Positions 10,425 through 20,688 of a stretch of DNA of 64,000 nucleotides are shown in pieces. The stretch lies in NCBI GenBank assembly GCA_021399435.1, contig JAJTUP010000097.1, positions 159,292-223,291 of the forward strand, read 5' to 3'. Source of the DNA: Diaporthe sp. PMI_573 (lineage: Eukaryota; Ascomycota; Sordariomycetes; Diaporthales; Diaporthaceae). The position numbers and the translations under genes are program-made. Position 1 is the stretch's first letter. Each line of letters opens with the position of its first letter. The notes below the pieces were generated by a model. It was given only the letters and a program-made list of their open reading frames with translations. It made no database searches and was not told the origin of the DNA.

Positions 10425-12466
10425 ATGCCGTCCATCCTCAGCGAGGCCGACAAGGAGACCGTCAAGCGCTTCGTCCCCAAGCAGAGCAACAAGATCCAGG
10501 CCGTGGCTGTAGCTCGACTATACGTCGCTTACCCAAACAGATCAAAATGGACATACACGGGCTTGCAAGGGGCTGTCGTGCTCTCCAACGACCTTGTTGG
10601 GAACACATACTGGCTCAAGATGGTTGACATATCCGTAAGTCTGTCCAGCTGCACAACAAACTCGTCCGCGCCGCCATCTGACTTGCCGCGAACAGCCTGC
10701 CACGCGAGGCGTGGTATGGGATCAGGAGATATTTGACACGTGGAGCTACAATCAAGACCGAACATTTTTCCACTCCTTCGAGCTAGAAGACTGCGTGGCT
10801 GCTCTGTCTTTTGTCGACGAGAAGGAAGCGAAGCAATTCCTGAAGAAGATGAACGACAGGGAGAAGAACGCGAGCAAGGCGACCAAGTCAACACCATTCG
10901 GAGGCGTGGCCCCAGGAGCAGCAGCTGGTCACCACAAGCACGGCTTGCTAGGTGGCATCTTCGGAGGACATAGGCACGCCTCTGCACCAACGCCGCCCGA
11001 CTCTCCTCGCAACGCCGCCCCTTCAATTGGCCATTTCCACAGACAATCATCTGGGAGCAATGGGCACAGGTCCGAGTTCGCGACCCTCGAGGCATTTGAT
11101 CCCGAATGGAGAGAGCATTTTGGCGACGACCTGAGAAGTAAAGGCCTTACAGACGACTTCATAAAGGACAATCAGGACTTCATCGTCGAGTTTCTCAAGC
11201 AAGAGCAGGCTCAAACGAAGCACTCGACTCCCCCGCCGCCACCGCCCCCAGTCAACGGGACCGGTTCCCGAGCTCCTCCCCCTCCTCCCGCACCGCGACG
11301 GGGCGGCGCTCCACCACCCCCTCCCGCACCAAGAAGGTCTGGAAAGACGGAGCCGGCCGCCGTCGCCCGGGAGCCGACGCCCCCTCGCGACCCATCACCC
11401 CCAAGGCCCAGATTCCAAGTTCCACCGCCGCTTCCTGATGCTGGGAAACTCGCGCGCGCCGAGACAGCTAAGGCTCCTGGTCCCCCCCCTCCACCGCGAC
11501 CGGCAAAGTCTCCTATCGAGGACACCAAAGAAGCAGGCCACAAGTTCGGCGTGCCCCCGGCATTCCAGGGACAAAGGAATGTTCCTCCTCCACCACAAAG
11601 TCGTGGCCCCGTGCCTCCTCCACCTCCGTCACGAGAGACGAGCGCTGTCCCGCCAGGTCCGCCGCCACCACTGCCTCCGAAGGCCCCTGGATCAGCCGCG
11701 CCGCCTCTTCCTCCTCCAACTTCCCGGCCGGCCCCAGGCCTACCTGCGAGAAGCCCGGCAGGGCCTCCTCCGCTACCAGCCTCCAGCGCTCCTCCGGCAC
11801 CGCCGCCGCCAGCTGCCTCGGCGCCACCTCCACCGCCCGTCCCAGCAGCAAATGCCCCTGCGCCACCTCCATTACCTCCAACCAACGCCCCGGCTGCTCC
11901 TCCTCTGCCACCGCCATCCTCGGCTGGGCCGCCACCACCTCCTCCGCCTCCTCCAGCTGGCGCGCCAAGCGGAATCCCGCCACCGCCGCCGCCGCCACCA
12001 CCTGGTGGAGCTGCTGGCGTTCCACCTCCTCCTCCAGGTCCGCCTCCCCCGCCTGGACCACCCCCGCCTCCCGGGCCGCCTCCGCCTCCGAACCGCGACT
12101 CGGGCTACTCATCCGGTGTCCCAGCAGCGCCCGGTGGCGATCCTGGCCGTTCTGCTATGCTGGACGGTATCCAGAAGGCCGGCGGTGTTGGTGGTTTGAA
12201 AAAGGTCGACAGGAGTCAGATCCGCGATAGAAGTGGAGCACAGGTTGGAGGTGGGAGCGATACTGGCCCACATGGAAGTGGGTTGCCGCCATCAGGGGTC
12301 GCACCAGCAGGGGGCGGCGGTATGGCCGATGCTCTGGCAGCGGCCCTTGCGGCGAGAAACAAGAAGGTTGCTCATAGTGGTAAGTTGTCGCCCGCAGAAG
12401 ACGAGACGTGGACGAAACACTAACAAGCTTGTAGACGATGAAGATGATGACAACGACTGGGATTAG
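10425..12466 (+). CDS. las17: WASP / Las17-type Arp2/3 activator (641 aa)
   Basis: This protein activates the Arp2/3 complex to nucleate branched actin at endocytic patches. Three exons (10425-10634, 10696-12379, 12435-12466) with introns of 61 and 55 bp. The N-terminal WH1/EVH1 domain (about residues 10-120) spans the first intron and shows AVARLYVAYPNRSKWTYTG, GNTYWLKMVDI and TWSYNQDRTFFHSFELEDC. A CRIB-like helical segment follows (FDPEWREHFGDDL), then a very long polyproline region (about residues 185-560) that would bind profilin and SH3 proteins. A WH2 motif (MLDGIQKAGGVGGLKKV) binds G-actin, and the last exon supplies the acidic A segment ending DDEDDDNDWD with the Arp2/3-binding Trp. 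Without the third exon the protein would lose its acidic tail, which confirms the splice. Fungal names: LAS17, wsp1. Confidence 0.95.
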
Positions 12467-13345
12467 ACTCACGATCGTTTTGGTCAGTGGAAGAGGAGGA
12501 ATATAGAATAGCTTCGTTGCCAGTATATGGCACTTGAATACGGCCCGGGCAGACCAAACGGCGTGTCCCCGCTGTCCACGGCTTGGGTTGACGAGCTAGC
12601 AACTTTACGCAGCATTTTATCTTCGTGTCGGCCATCATTGCCAAAGTGGGGCGGTTCATGATGGGCTGTACTACCTTGGAAGAGACGAGAGCACTGATAT
12701 TCCGTGGAACCGAGACCATCGTTGCCATTGCACGCTGGTATGGAGCGTCCATAGCAGCCGTCCCGGACTCATACCAGGGCAGAGATTAAGATTGAGACAA
12801 TACAAAATGATTCAAAGATGCAAAAACAGATTTCATCGGATATGGCATTACTGTGGTGGCAATCGGTCTATAAGAACTTTTGTCAGGTTCAGACTGTTTA
12901 ATCCCATGCATTCATACTCCCATCATCGTGCTACCACATCAGGACATATATATCACGCAGTGCAGCTTTTTGGTCTCCCTTGAAACAACTCGAGCATTCA
13001 TCATCAAGAAAGATAGGAAAGAAACAACACGATTGCCGACACAGGACGTCCCTCCCATCCTAGCCGCCTCCACACTTCAACTGTCGAGAAACCAGGAGCA
13101 AGCGGCGGCCGCAGCGGGCCACCACCACAAGCCCCCAAGTCTAAGAGAGAGAAGACAGTTCCGCTCACCGCCGCCGCTCGACGACGGTTCGCTCGCGCAC
13201 CTTTTCCGGCAACAGACACGCCCGTCTGGACGCGATTCTGACGGTGAGTCCGGGGCCGCAACTCGCGGCATGCCCAAAGGACGAGGGCAGCCACAGAAAC
13301 GCCCTTTCTTTGCCACGCAGCTGAGGGGGGGGGGGGTTTCTTCCT
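12467..13345. other. Convergent 3' region between WASP and eIF1A genes
   Basis: The two genes end facing each other here. Only trailer sequence is visible; a G-run (about 13323-13336) lies just beyond the eIF1A stop. Open frames on either strand are low-complexity and lack domain features. Confidence 0.55.
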
Positions 13346-14025
13346 TTAGATGTCGTCGATGTCCACCTCCTTGCCGCCGGCGCCGCCCTCGTCGCCGCTG
13401 TCTGAGTCGCGGTCCTCGTCGAACTCGAAGCCGCAGTCGCCGTCCTCGCCACCGCCAAAGTTGTCCGTCTCGTTGATCTTGGCGGTCTCGGGGAGCTCGC
13501 CGTATGCCTTGAGCGAACGGGCCTCGTCGGCTGTGTACTTGAGACTATACGCGTTGCGTTGACACCGGTCAGCTTATGGAACAAGTTTCTTGGGGGTTAT
13601 GCCGTTAGGGCGGGGAAAGGAGGGGGGGGCTCCTGAAGGGGGCTTGTATGGAACCTACATCACGTCACCCTTGTCGTCCTGGTAGTCACGCAGCGACAGC
13701 AGGATGATGTCGCCCTGGTTGATCCAGACCTTCTTGCGAAGCTTGCCGCGGATGTTGCCGAGTCTGCGGGTGCCGTCGAAGCATTGCGCCTCCAGGCGGC
13801 CGTTTCTGAAGAAGCCGTCAGCAAACGTGGCGGGAGAAATGGCGGGCTGTCTTGAGCCGGGCTCTGGCGCCAGGACGTAAGCGGTGGTCGACCTTACCCG
13901 AGCATCTTCACGACCTGTGCGTACTCCTGGCCTTCCTCCTTGAAGGTGAGTTCTCGCTTCTCATTGTCGTTTTCGTTCTTTCCACGTCTTCGGTTCTTGC
14001 CTCCCTTTCCCTTGTTCTTGGGCAT
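13346..14025 (-). CDS. tif11: Translation initiation factor eIF1A (157 aa)
   Basis: eIF1A binds the A site of the 40S subunit and promotes scanning and start-codon selection in the cytosol. Three exons: 14025-13898, 13805-13659 and 13544-13346, with introns of 92 and 114 bp whose phases (GG|A and AT|T) restore the conserved sequence. The N-terminal basic tail reads [18 protein letters not shown]; the OB fold contains [57 protein letters not shown] and the spliced [15 protein letters not shown]; the C-terminal tail is acidic and ends DIDDI, the eIF5B-binding element. Length and every core motif match the family. The gene starts 574 bp from, and divergently to, the gene at 14600. Confidence 0.97.
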
Positions 14026-14599
14026 GTTGTCGGCTGGTCAAAAGGTATTATCCACGGAGGTTGGTATGGCCTGCGCTTGTTTCTTGTGCTGACAAGGGAG
14101 TGAGCGGGTGTGGGCAACAGGAAGGTTGCCTTGGCTGTGGTTGAAATGCAGGAAGAAGGAGTAGCGGCGGGTAACAGGCGAACGGGTTTGTGTTGGCGGG
14201 GTCCTTTTGTGCTTGTGGGCTTTCACCGCGGGGCGAATCCAGCGCTAGGCGAGTCACTGTGGGCCTTTGGCTGCGGGTCCCGGATTACACTAGAACTGGG
14301 CACTAACGCCCTAGCGAGTCTGCATATCCGAGCATGATAGCATTTTCTGAGCGAGCCTGCAGAGGTTTGTTTCCTCATGGCCGCAGCCAGGCTCACCCGA
14401 TCACTCCCACTCATCGCTTTCAGGAGCACCTCAGCCCGGAGAACCCTAGTGGGCTTTTACTGTGAGTCATGGTGGATGAGGTGGCTGTGCCAAGAGTGGT
14501 CGGGATTTAACCTGAAGAATGCAGGAGGGAGGACTGTGTAGTCGGCCCTCCGCCCTCCCTCATCAGGATGACATGACTGACAGCTGCCCTGGAGAAACC
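14026..14599. other. Bidirectional promoter region, eIF1A and the 14600 gene
   Basis: No gene is visible. The stretch separates two divergent starts and includes upstream in-frame ATG codons (14519, 14573) of the right-hand gene that I treat as leader. Confidence 0.45.
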
Positions 14600-15433
14600 A
14601 TGTCCAGTTGCCGCACCCTCCTCAGGCCACGGGCGAGGGCAACCATTGCAAGATGGCAACCTTGTCGTGACTGTCACTGGAGCAAAGGATCCGAGCGACA
14701 TCTTTCCACGGTTTCTCAGATCCCCCCCACGGCAGAGAACGGAGACCCGTACACTCCGGACGGCAAAGAGCGCCTCGCGGGGTTGATGCAGCACAACATC
14801 GGGCTCTATGGTGAGCTCCAGACCGTCAAGAAGCTGCGCTGGATGAAGATGTCGGTCGAGATCGCCGGCCGGCATACCTTACAGTGGTCTGACCTGAACT
14901 ACTTCACGACCCAAGGCCTGTCGTATGCAGTGGAGGTATGCAGAAGGTACTTAGCAGACAATGCGAAACCACTCTGGTGGAGGACCCAGGCGCCGGGGTC
15001 GTTGAAACCCGTCGTCCGCAATAAGGCCACCGCCCGCATGAACGTCGCCTTCAGACAAGCGCTGCACAACGCCGGCTACGACATTCACGGGAGGAGGCTA
15101 CCAGACCGACAGAACGGACCCCGCTCTGGGGATAAGGCGATCACACACTTGTTCGGGACCGTGGTCATCAAAACCCATTCCCCAGTTGAAGTCCACAATG
15201 TACCATTCAAGGACCTGCAGGACTATTGCAAAAGGATCGTCAGAGGCGTGGAAGAAGCCCTCGGCCAAGGTCCAGGAGATGCGGGTAGAGGACCTCAGGC
15301 AGGTCCGCGTGAACAGGACCGAGGGCGCTCGAGCGGTAGCGGCAGCGGCAGCGGCAGCGACGGAAGAGGCGGCGGAAGCAGGGGAGGCAGGGGAGGTTGG
15401 TCGAACAAAGCCGGACAGAAGCCGCGACGATAG
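14600..15433 (+). CDS. Unknown protein with likely mitochondrial presequence and RGG tail (277 aa)
   Basis: A single-exon frame. From the Met at 14600 the first 40 residues (MSSCRTLLRPRARATIARW, then WSKGSERHLSTVSQI) are rich in Arg and Ser, lack acid residues until a Glu near the end, and end in an RxLS-type cleavage pattern, as in mitochondrial targeting sequences; the frame is open 27 codons further up (Met at 14519) but that extension is unlike a presequence. The central domain has LMQHNIGLYGELQTVKKLRW, a WSDLNYFTTQGLSYAVEVC helix and WWRTQAPGSLKP, and ends with FKDLQDYCKRIVRGVEEALG. The last 60 residues are disordered Gly/Ser/Arg repeats (GSGSGSGS, RGGGSRGGRGG), typical of RNA-binding proteins. 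I do not recognise the family; a mitochondrial RNA- or ribosome-related role is only a guess. Confidence 0.6.
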   Translation: MSSCRTLLRPRARATIARWQPCRDCHWSKGSERHLSTVSQIPPTAENGDPYTPDGKERLAGLMQHNIGLYGELQTVKKLRWMKMSVEIAGRHTLQWSDLNYFTTQGLSYAVEVCRRYLADNAKPLWWRTQAPGSLKPVVRNKATARMNVAFRQALHNAGYDIHGRRLPDRQNGPRSGDKAITHLFGTVVIKTHSPVEVHNVPFKDLQDYCKRIVRGVEEALGQGPGDAGRGPQAGPREQDRGRSSGSGSGSGSDGRGGGSRGGRGGWSNKAGQKPRR

Positions 15434-15937
15434 TCTCCGAAGGGGCCAATCTGACTTGGCTTCAAGAGGACTCCAAGAATAACTACTGGGCATGGACCCC
15501 GACACCCGTGACAAGACTTACGACCATCCTAAATATCTTGCCTGTAAAGGGAGGCACGACAGTGAGCGGGTAGCGACCCAGAGTGGCCAAGCTGGCATAT
15601 CTACCTACACGCTCACGAGTGGGCCAGGACTCTCAACTCGGCCCCTTCTCAAGTAAAAGCAGCGTTACAGACCAGACATCCCCTTCCAACCCGGCCTGGC
15701 TTACATAAGCCCACAGCTGGGCCCGCTGCAGGTGTCCCGGTTTCACAAGCCAACGCGATCGGCACCAGCTGCCAGCGTGCCAGCGTAACAGCTCTCCCGT
15801 GCCTTGATTGAGAAGCCCGTCTCGATCGATCTCGACTCTCCATCCCCAGCCATTGTCTTGTCGACCAGACCAGTTCTCGACTGATTCAGCAGCTTCGCGT
15901 CGGGCCACAAAAAGGCGATCCAAGACGACGGGCCAAG
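15434..15937. other. Intergenic region before the CHS5 gene
   Basis: Trailer of the gene at 14600 followed by promoter and C/T-rich leader of the Chs5 gene. No coding signal seen. Confidence 0.45.
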
Positions 15938-16851
15938 ATGCTTGTCTCCCTGACCGTCGGCAAGGTCGACGCCGGCGTCACTGTCCTCCTGACCCCAGAT
16001 AAACGACTCGTAAGTCTACATGGGCAGCTTGTTGGCGACGCTCCCTGCCCTCGCGCCGCAGCCATCAGTTCAGAGCCGCGCAGTCCAGGCTCACAAGTAT
16101 CCTGCCGCAGATCGAGTTCCCCTCCATTCTTCTCCCACCAGACATCTCTTCTGGCTCCATCGTCGACATCACCGTCGCGCGCAACCTCTCTTCCGAATCC
16201 TCCGCCGAGCAGCGCTTCCAGGCGCTCCAGGACCAGATCTATGGCTCCTTTGGGGCCGCCTCACCCTCCAGCCCGGTGCTTCGCTGCCGCAACGCCACCC
16301 AGACCTCAGTCGTGCTAGAATGGGACCCCATCCAGCTCGCCACCGCGGATCTCATGAGCCTCGCCCTGTACCGCAATGGCCAGAAGGCGGGCAACATCCC
16401 CCGTCCACTACAGATGCACACGACCAAGATTTCGGGTCTGGCCGTGGACACCACGTACACTTTCCACCTGGTCCTCAGGACGACCGCCGGCACGTACAGC
16501 AGCGACAAGGTTGAGGTCCAGACGCACAAGATGACGGATCTCAGTGGTATCACCATCACGACTGGCATTCTGCCGCAGTCCATGCGGGAGGAGCTGGCAG
16601 AGGCAGTGGAGAGAATTGGCGCCAAGATTGTGGACAGCGTGAGGATAGACACGACACACTTTGTCACCACCGAGGGACGAGGCATCCAGTGGGAGAAGGC
16701 TGTAGACATGAACATTCCCGTCGTGCGGCCGGAGTGGGTGGAGGCTTGCGAGAAGAACGGCAGGATCCTGGGCGTCACCAAATTCTACCTGGACGCGTTG
16801 AGGCCGGGCCCACCAAGTGAGGACCGGCCTGGAACGGCTGGCACAATCACT

Positions 16852-16889
<38 letters not shown>

Positions 16890-16896
16890 ACAGCAA

Positions 16897-16931
<35 letters not shown>

Positions 16932-17346
16932 ACAGCAACAACAACAGCAGCAGCAGCAGCAGCCCCCTCCTTCTGCCCCAGCCGCCGCTCCAGCCCCAGT
17001 GCAGACGGAGAAGGAGTTGCCAGCCGCACCCTCGGCAGAGAATGGAGAGGAAGGCAGTAAGGAAGAGAGCGAGAAAGAACAGCCTACGGAAGCGAATGGA
17101 GCCCAAGATAAGGAGGAAGTCGTGAAAGGCGGAAACGAGGAGACTGAGGCAGACGAAGAAGAGCCGGAAGACAAGACGAAAGCGGAAGAACAGGGCGAAC
17201 AGAAGGTCAGGTTTGAGGACAAGGAGCACAACCTGACATTGCGGCCAGAGGCATCAAAGTTTGCGAGCGTGGAAGACGCGGATGACAAGGACGCAGGCGT
17301 GCAAACTCCAGCCAGTCGCGCATCGTTCCAGGATGTACAGTTATAA
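15938..17346 (+). CDS. chs5: Chs5-type exomer scaffold (FN3-BRCT), 435 aa
   Basis: Chs5 is the core of the exomer coat at the trans-Golgi, needed to send chitin synthase and other cargo to the cell surface. Two exons, 15938-16009 and 16111-17346, with a 101-bp intron; joining restores LTPDKRL-IEFPSILLPPD, the N-terminal dimerisation segment. An FN3 domain follows (about residues 80-165: RCRNATQTSVVLEWDPI, TYTFHLVLRTTAGTYSS), then a BRCT domain (about 170-265: LSGITITTGILPQSMREEL, THFVTTEGRGIQWEKA, NIPVVRPEWVEACEKN). The tail is disordered and acidic, with a pure run of 37 Gln (16852-16962), then a Glu/Lys-rich region ending ASFQDVQL. The FN3-BRCT pair in this order is diagnostic. The Gln run is unusual and described separately. 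Confidence 0.95.
16852..16962 (+). repeat. CAG/CAA repeat encoding 37 Gln, with an exact 42-bp duplication
   Basis: The tract is CAG x9, then a 14-codon block (caa cag cag caa cag, three caa, six cag) at 16879-16920, repeated identically at 16921-16962. It lies in frame in the Chs5 tail, just after the BRCT domain. The exact block copy shows growth by segmental duplication as well as slippage. Confidence 0.97.
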
Positions 17347-17587
17347 CCGCCTCATTCCATTTGAACGTGGCGGCAGAGACGAGCAAGCCACACCTTGCTG
17401 GCTATGGTGTTAATAATTTTGACGTCGATCGAATCTGACCACAGGTCGGAAATTCACACCCCAATGGTGATAAATATCAATAATTAAATCCAGAGACGGT
17501 TTGCCGCCTCCGTTTACGACAACGTTCACGCACGACGAGAGCATCGCACAGCCGCCGTACATGGCTCCCAAGCAGACCGGCTCTTAT

Positions 17588-18600
17588 TCATGGCAAGATC
17601 CCCTCTCCCTTCCAGTCCCAACACCGTCCTCTCCCGTCGAGTCCCACCTTTCCTGTGACAACCTCCACCATCTTTTCCGCGGCGAACTCGGGCTCAAGCA
17701 GTTTCTCCTTGGGCACCGTCTCCCAGAAATCACGGCTCAAGTCCGTCCTGACCGTCCCAGGGTGGTAAGCCATAGCCATGGCCTTGTCGCCGCTTCTCGC
17801 GGCCAGCTGCAGGTCGAAGCTCCTGGTGAGGCTGTTGACGGCGGCCTTGCTGCTCCTGTAGCTGTACCACCCGCCCTTCCTGTTGTCCTGCAGCATTCGG
17901 AGTCAGCTACCAAAGGACCACGGGAGTAGTTTCACAACAAATTAGGGGAGGAAAGGGCCACAGTATGACCATGGCCTGTCTCAAAGGCGGTAGCGTGGCA
18001 AGTTCTTTGAGGCATAGGCCATAGATGGGAGAGATTTCTTCTTGAACGTGGTTAAGATTGTATCCAAAAGCTGCTTACCGAGATGCTGCCCACCCTCGCG
18101 GACATGTTCAGCCAGACGGCGTGCTCGGGGAGGCGGACGCCGTCGTGCGTGCCCGTGCTGCCCAGCGCGAACTGCGTGCGCTTCCGAGGGAGGAACCCCT
18201 CGAACCACTTCATCAGCAGGAGCGGACCGAGGGAATTCACGCGATACGTCTCCAGACTCTTGTGTATCTCCACCTGCTGCGGCGACTTCTCCGGGTGCAG
18301 GATGCCCGGGATCGCAAGGCCCAGGTGCAGGTGGTGTGTGTCGCGGGGGAAGAGTCGTGCGGCCTCTCGAGAAGCGGCCTCAACCGTCGGCTCGTCCGTC
18401 ACGTCCAGCTGGACCACGTGCAGCCGCGCGCTCGCCTCCCTGTCGTGCTTGATATCGTCCAGTAGGCGATCCTTTACGCCCGTTGGGTCGCTGCGCGCGG
18501 TGGCCAGGATTGGGACGGTGGTGTTCCGAAGCAGATGCCTGGTCAGGACGTGGCCCAGCCCGCGACTGGAAGGGCATACGAGGATCCAGGGGCGAGACAT
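17588..18600 (-). CDS. Short-chain dehydrogenase/reductase (273 aa)
   Basis: A classical-size SDR, probably NADP(H)- or NAD(H)-dependent oxidoreductase of the C-factor-like group. Two exons, 18600-18079 and 17887-17588, with a 191-bp intron (gtaagc donor, ctgcag acceptor) joining GSIS to DNRKGGWYSYRSSK. The Rossmann start is WILVCPSSRGLG (residues 5-16; the usual TGxxxGxG is here PSSRGLG), DVTD at 66-69, NSLGP at 122-126 in the place of NxxG, and the YxxxK catalytic pair at Y184/K188. YHPGTVRTDLS near residue 215 is the usual PG-T motif. I chose the Met at 18600 because the Rossmann fold begins three residues later; an in-frame Met at 18684 adds 28 residues without family look. Substrate is not deducible. 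Confidence 0.88.
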
Positions 18601-19224
18601 GGTCACTCGCTGTTCTGGCGCCGAGGTGGATTCACACGAGATGTGATGTAGTGAGAGCTCTCGATCGCCAACTGAGGTTGACACCGACCAATGCCGCGCT
18701 CGTTCTTTGCGCTAGGGGCTCTCTGAGCTAACGACAGAGAGAGCCACCCGGGAGCTCGTGAGCCAGCCCTAGCTGGGTAAAAGAACATTACATGAAGCTG
18801 TGGATTGGGCAGGTGCATCTTACGCCGAGCTCAAGGATACGTGCTCCAGTGATCGACGTCATCGTGAATTGTCATGGATCGCCGCCAGGGATTAGGGGTC
18901 TCTTCGACGAGATATTCCGGGTGATCGCCTGAACCTTAATCTTGGCAAAGACTTTTATTCGCAGGCATCAGTTGTAGTATTATCGAAGAACATGGCTCAC
19001 TCGATTGTCGCCAGCTCTCAGCAAGCTGTCAAAAATAAAAAATATAAAGTGATGCACTGTCTGCTGTAGTTGAATGAAAGTCCTTTCGTTGCGGGTTTGT
19101 GGGTATAGTCTTCACTTTGCCAAATTATAAAAAGTGGTTGGTATCATTACTGAAAAATAAGACATGTTAGGTCCGAGTTTCGATCCCAGTATCTCCACAC
19201 CCACCCCGATTAAGGCCTCTCTTT
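18601..19224. other. Intergenic, AT-rich toward the right
   Basis: This is the SDR promoter and the trailer of the HNH gene. A tRNA-like T-arm (tttcgatccc at about 19174-19183) was inspected, but no acceptor or anticodon stem pairs with it. No gene seen. Confidence 0.45.
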
Positions 19225-20688
19225 TCATGCTCCTCCGGAAAGTCTTCCGCGGAGGCCACAGAGCTGGTAGGCATCCTCAGAGCCTGGTTCTTCATCTTCC
19301 ACATCAGCAATAGAAGTGTCCGTCAGCGAAGGCATCGTATCCACAGAATTGGCACTGCGCTCTCGTCGACAGCGCCGCTTTCGTGGACGTCCTCGCCTGG
19401 ATTCTTCCAGCTCTGAGTCCTCCGAGTCGCTTGCCCATGACGCCCATGAACGACCCGGACGTACATTTAAGTCATACCAATTATCCTCCTCATCTTCCTG
19501 GTCGACGGAAGCCTGGGAGCGGGACCGCTTCCTGCTGCTGCTGCTGCTTGCACTCGCGCTCCGTGACCCACCGCCGCCGTACATTGAGATAAGAGAGCTG
19601 CTTGGTAGCCATTCCTTCTTGACCTCGTATCCATGTCGTACCTCGCCAACCTGAGCCTGTAGCCTTGCCACATATCGATCAACAGCAGAGTATGCTACAA
19701 AAGGCTTGAGTAGCATAAAGACAGCCTGTGCAAACTTTGCAAATAGATATGCCTCCGAGTTTCCATCTAGGGCACCTTTCCGCAAAGATACATTATGCCA
19801 TGCATCAGCAAACTCCAGGATAGGATAGGTTGGTACAGCAAGGACATGGATGGTCCATGTGTCTCCCTTGGGTACCAGTGCAAAGACATTGTCATCCCAG
19901 ATAGAATGCAGATTGTGCTGCATATGTACAATATTCCCCCCGTCATTAACCAGCTTGTGATCGTGCCCATAGTTAACCATAGCGTTGGCTGTGAACCACT
20001 GTGCTTGGGCCGAGGGAATAATGTGGCACTTGTGAAGGGCATACGAAGTATTGGAGATGACACAGCGGCGGCAGCGGGCGGAAGGTAGCGGCGGTGGCCC
20101 CAGTGGTATTGTGGTCGAACTTGGGGTGGACGACTCCTCTGGGGTCGTGTGGGCGATGTCCATAGGTGCACTTGACCACCCCAGAGCAGCAAAGCGTTCA
20201 TGCGGGAATACCCAGTCTTCGAATCTCGGTGTAATGGGGTATATATGGTGACCATTGGCTGGGCTGTTGCTACCGGCTCGGCTGGCAATAAACCAGTAGT
20301 TGTCTTCTGTCAAGATGGCATCATGCGGTATAACCACCTCATTAACCCCTTCCCGATCGGTAGCTAGATATCCGCCGAAGGCATTGTCCGCAACAATCTG
20401 GCACGCTACAAGCGCAGTACGGTGATGAACGCCAGCTGCTACCACCTCCTTGCCTGTGCTGGATCTCTCCGCTGACCGTGAGCTCTGGTCTCCGTCGTAT
20501 GTTGTTCTAGCTGGGGGGGGGATGAGATCGTGACTGTCGGTCGGCTTCTGGCTGCGGTCTAGCCGTGGCAAACGGAAGAGGATGTCATGTGGGCTATCGT
20601 AGCCGGGATGTCGGAACGAGATGAGAGATGTAAGAGGTGGGGCAGCAGGGGGCTCAGGGATTGCCGGCTTGATGATAACTCTCTCCAT
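19225..20688 (-). CDS. HNH endonuclease-domain protein (487 aa), fungal-type
   Basis: One exon. The HNH core lies at about residues 200-270: a CRRC pair (206, 209), HKCHIIP (219-225), GNIVHMQHNLHSIWDDNVF (251-269), which gives the His/Cys-His...Asn...His pattern of HNH_2-like nuclease domains common in multicopy fungal proteins. A variable N-terminal part contains GYLATDREGVNEVVIPHDA and a helical segment follows the HNH (AYLFAKFAQAVFMLLKPFVAY). The C-terminus is disordered: a Ser-rich/Arg run with a basic RKRSR cluster, an acidic EDEEDNWYDL, and a second basic RGRPRKRRCRRER that looks like a nuclear localisation signal. Metal-binding His residues look complete. Cellular role is unknown; these genes are often lineage-specific and next to mobile DNA, as here (1.4 kb from the RiPP cluster). 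Confidence 0.75.
   Translation of the reverse strand: MERVIIKPAIPEPPAAPPLTSLISFRHPGYDSPHDILFRLPRLDRSQKPTDSHDLIPPPARTTYDGDQSSRSAERSSTGKEVVAAGVHHRTALVACQIVADNAFGGYLATDREGVNEVVIPHDAILTEDNYWFIASRAGSNSPANGHHIYPITPRFEDWVFPHERFAALGWSSAPMDIAHTTPEESSTPSSTTIPLGPPPLPSARCRRCVISNTSYALHKCHIIPSAQAQWFTANAMVNYGHDHKLVNDGGNIVHMQHNLHSIWDDNVFALVPKGDTWTIHVLAVPTYPILEFADAWHNVSLRKGALDGNSEAYLFAKFAQAVFMLLKPFVAYSAVDRYVARLQAQVGEVRHGYEVKKEWLPSSSLISMYGGGGSRSASASSSSSRKRSRSQASVDQEDEEDNWYDLNVRPGRSWASWASDSEDSELEESRRGRPRKRRCRRERSANSVDTMPSLTDTSIADVEDEEPGSEDAYQLCGLRGRLSGGA

Noticed and set aside
11211..12112. Long Gly-rich and Glu/Ala-rich frames antisense to WASP
   Set aside because: They are shadows of the polyproline repeat codons.
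16408..17288. Leu-, Ala-, Cys- and Ser-repeat frames over the Chs5 gene
   Set aside because: They are alternative readings of the CAG/CAA tract.
19140..19195. Possible tRNA (tttcgatccc T-loop-like sequence)
   Set aside because: The flanking bases do not form a T-stem, and no anticodon or acceptor stem is present.
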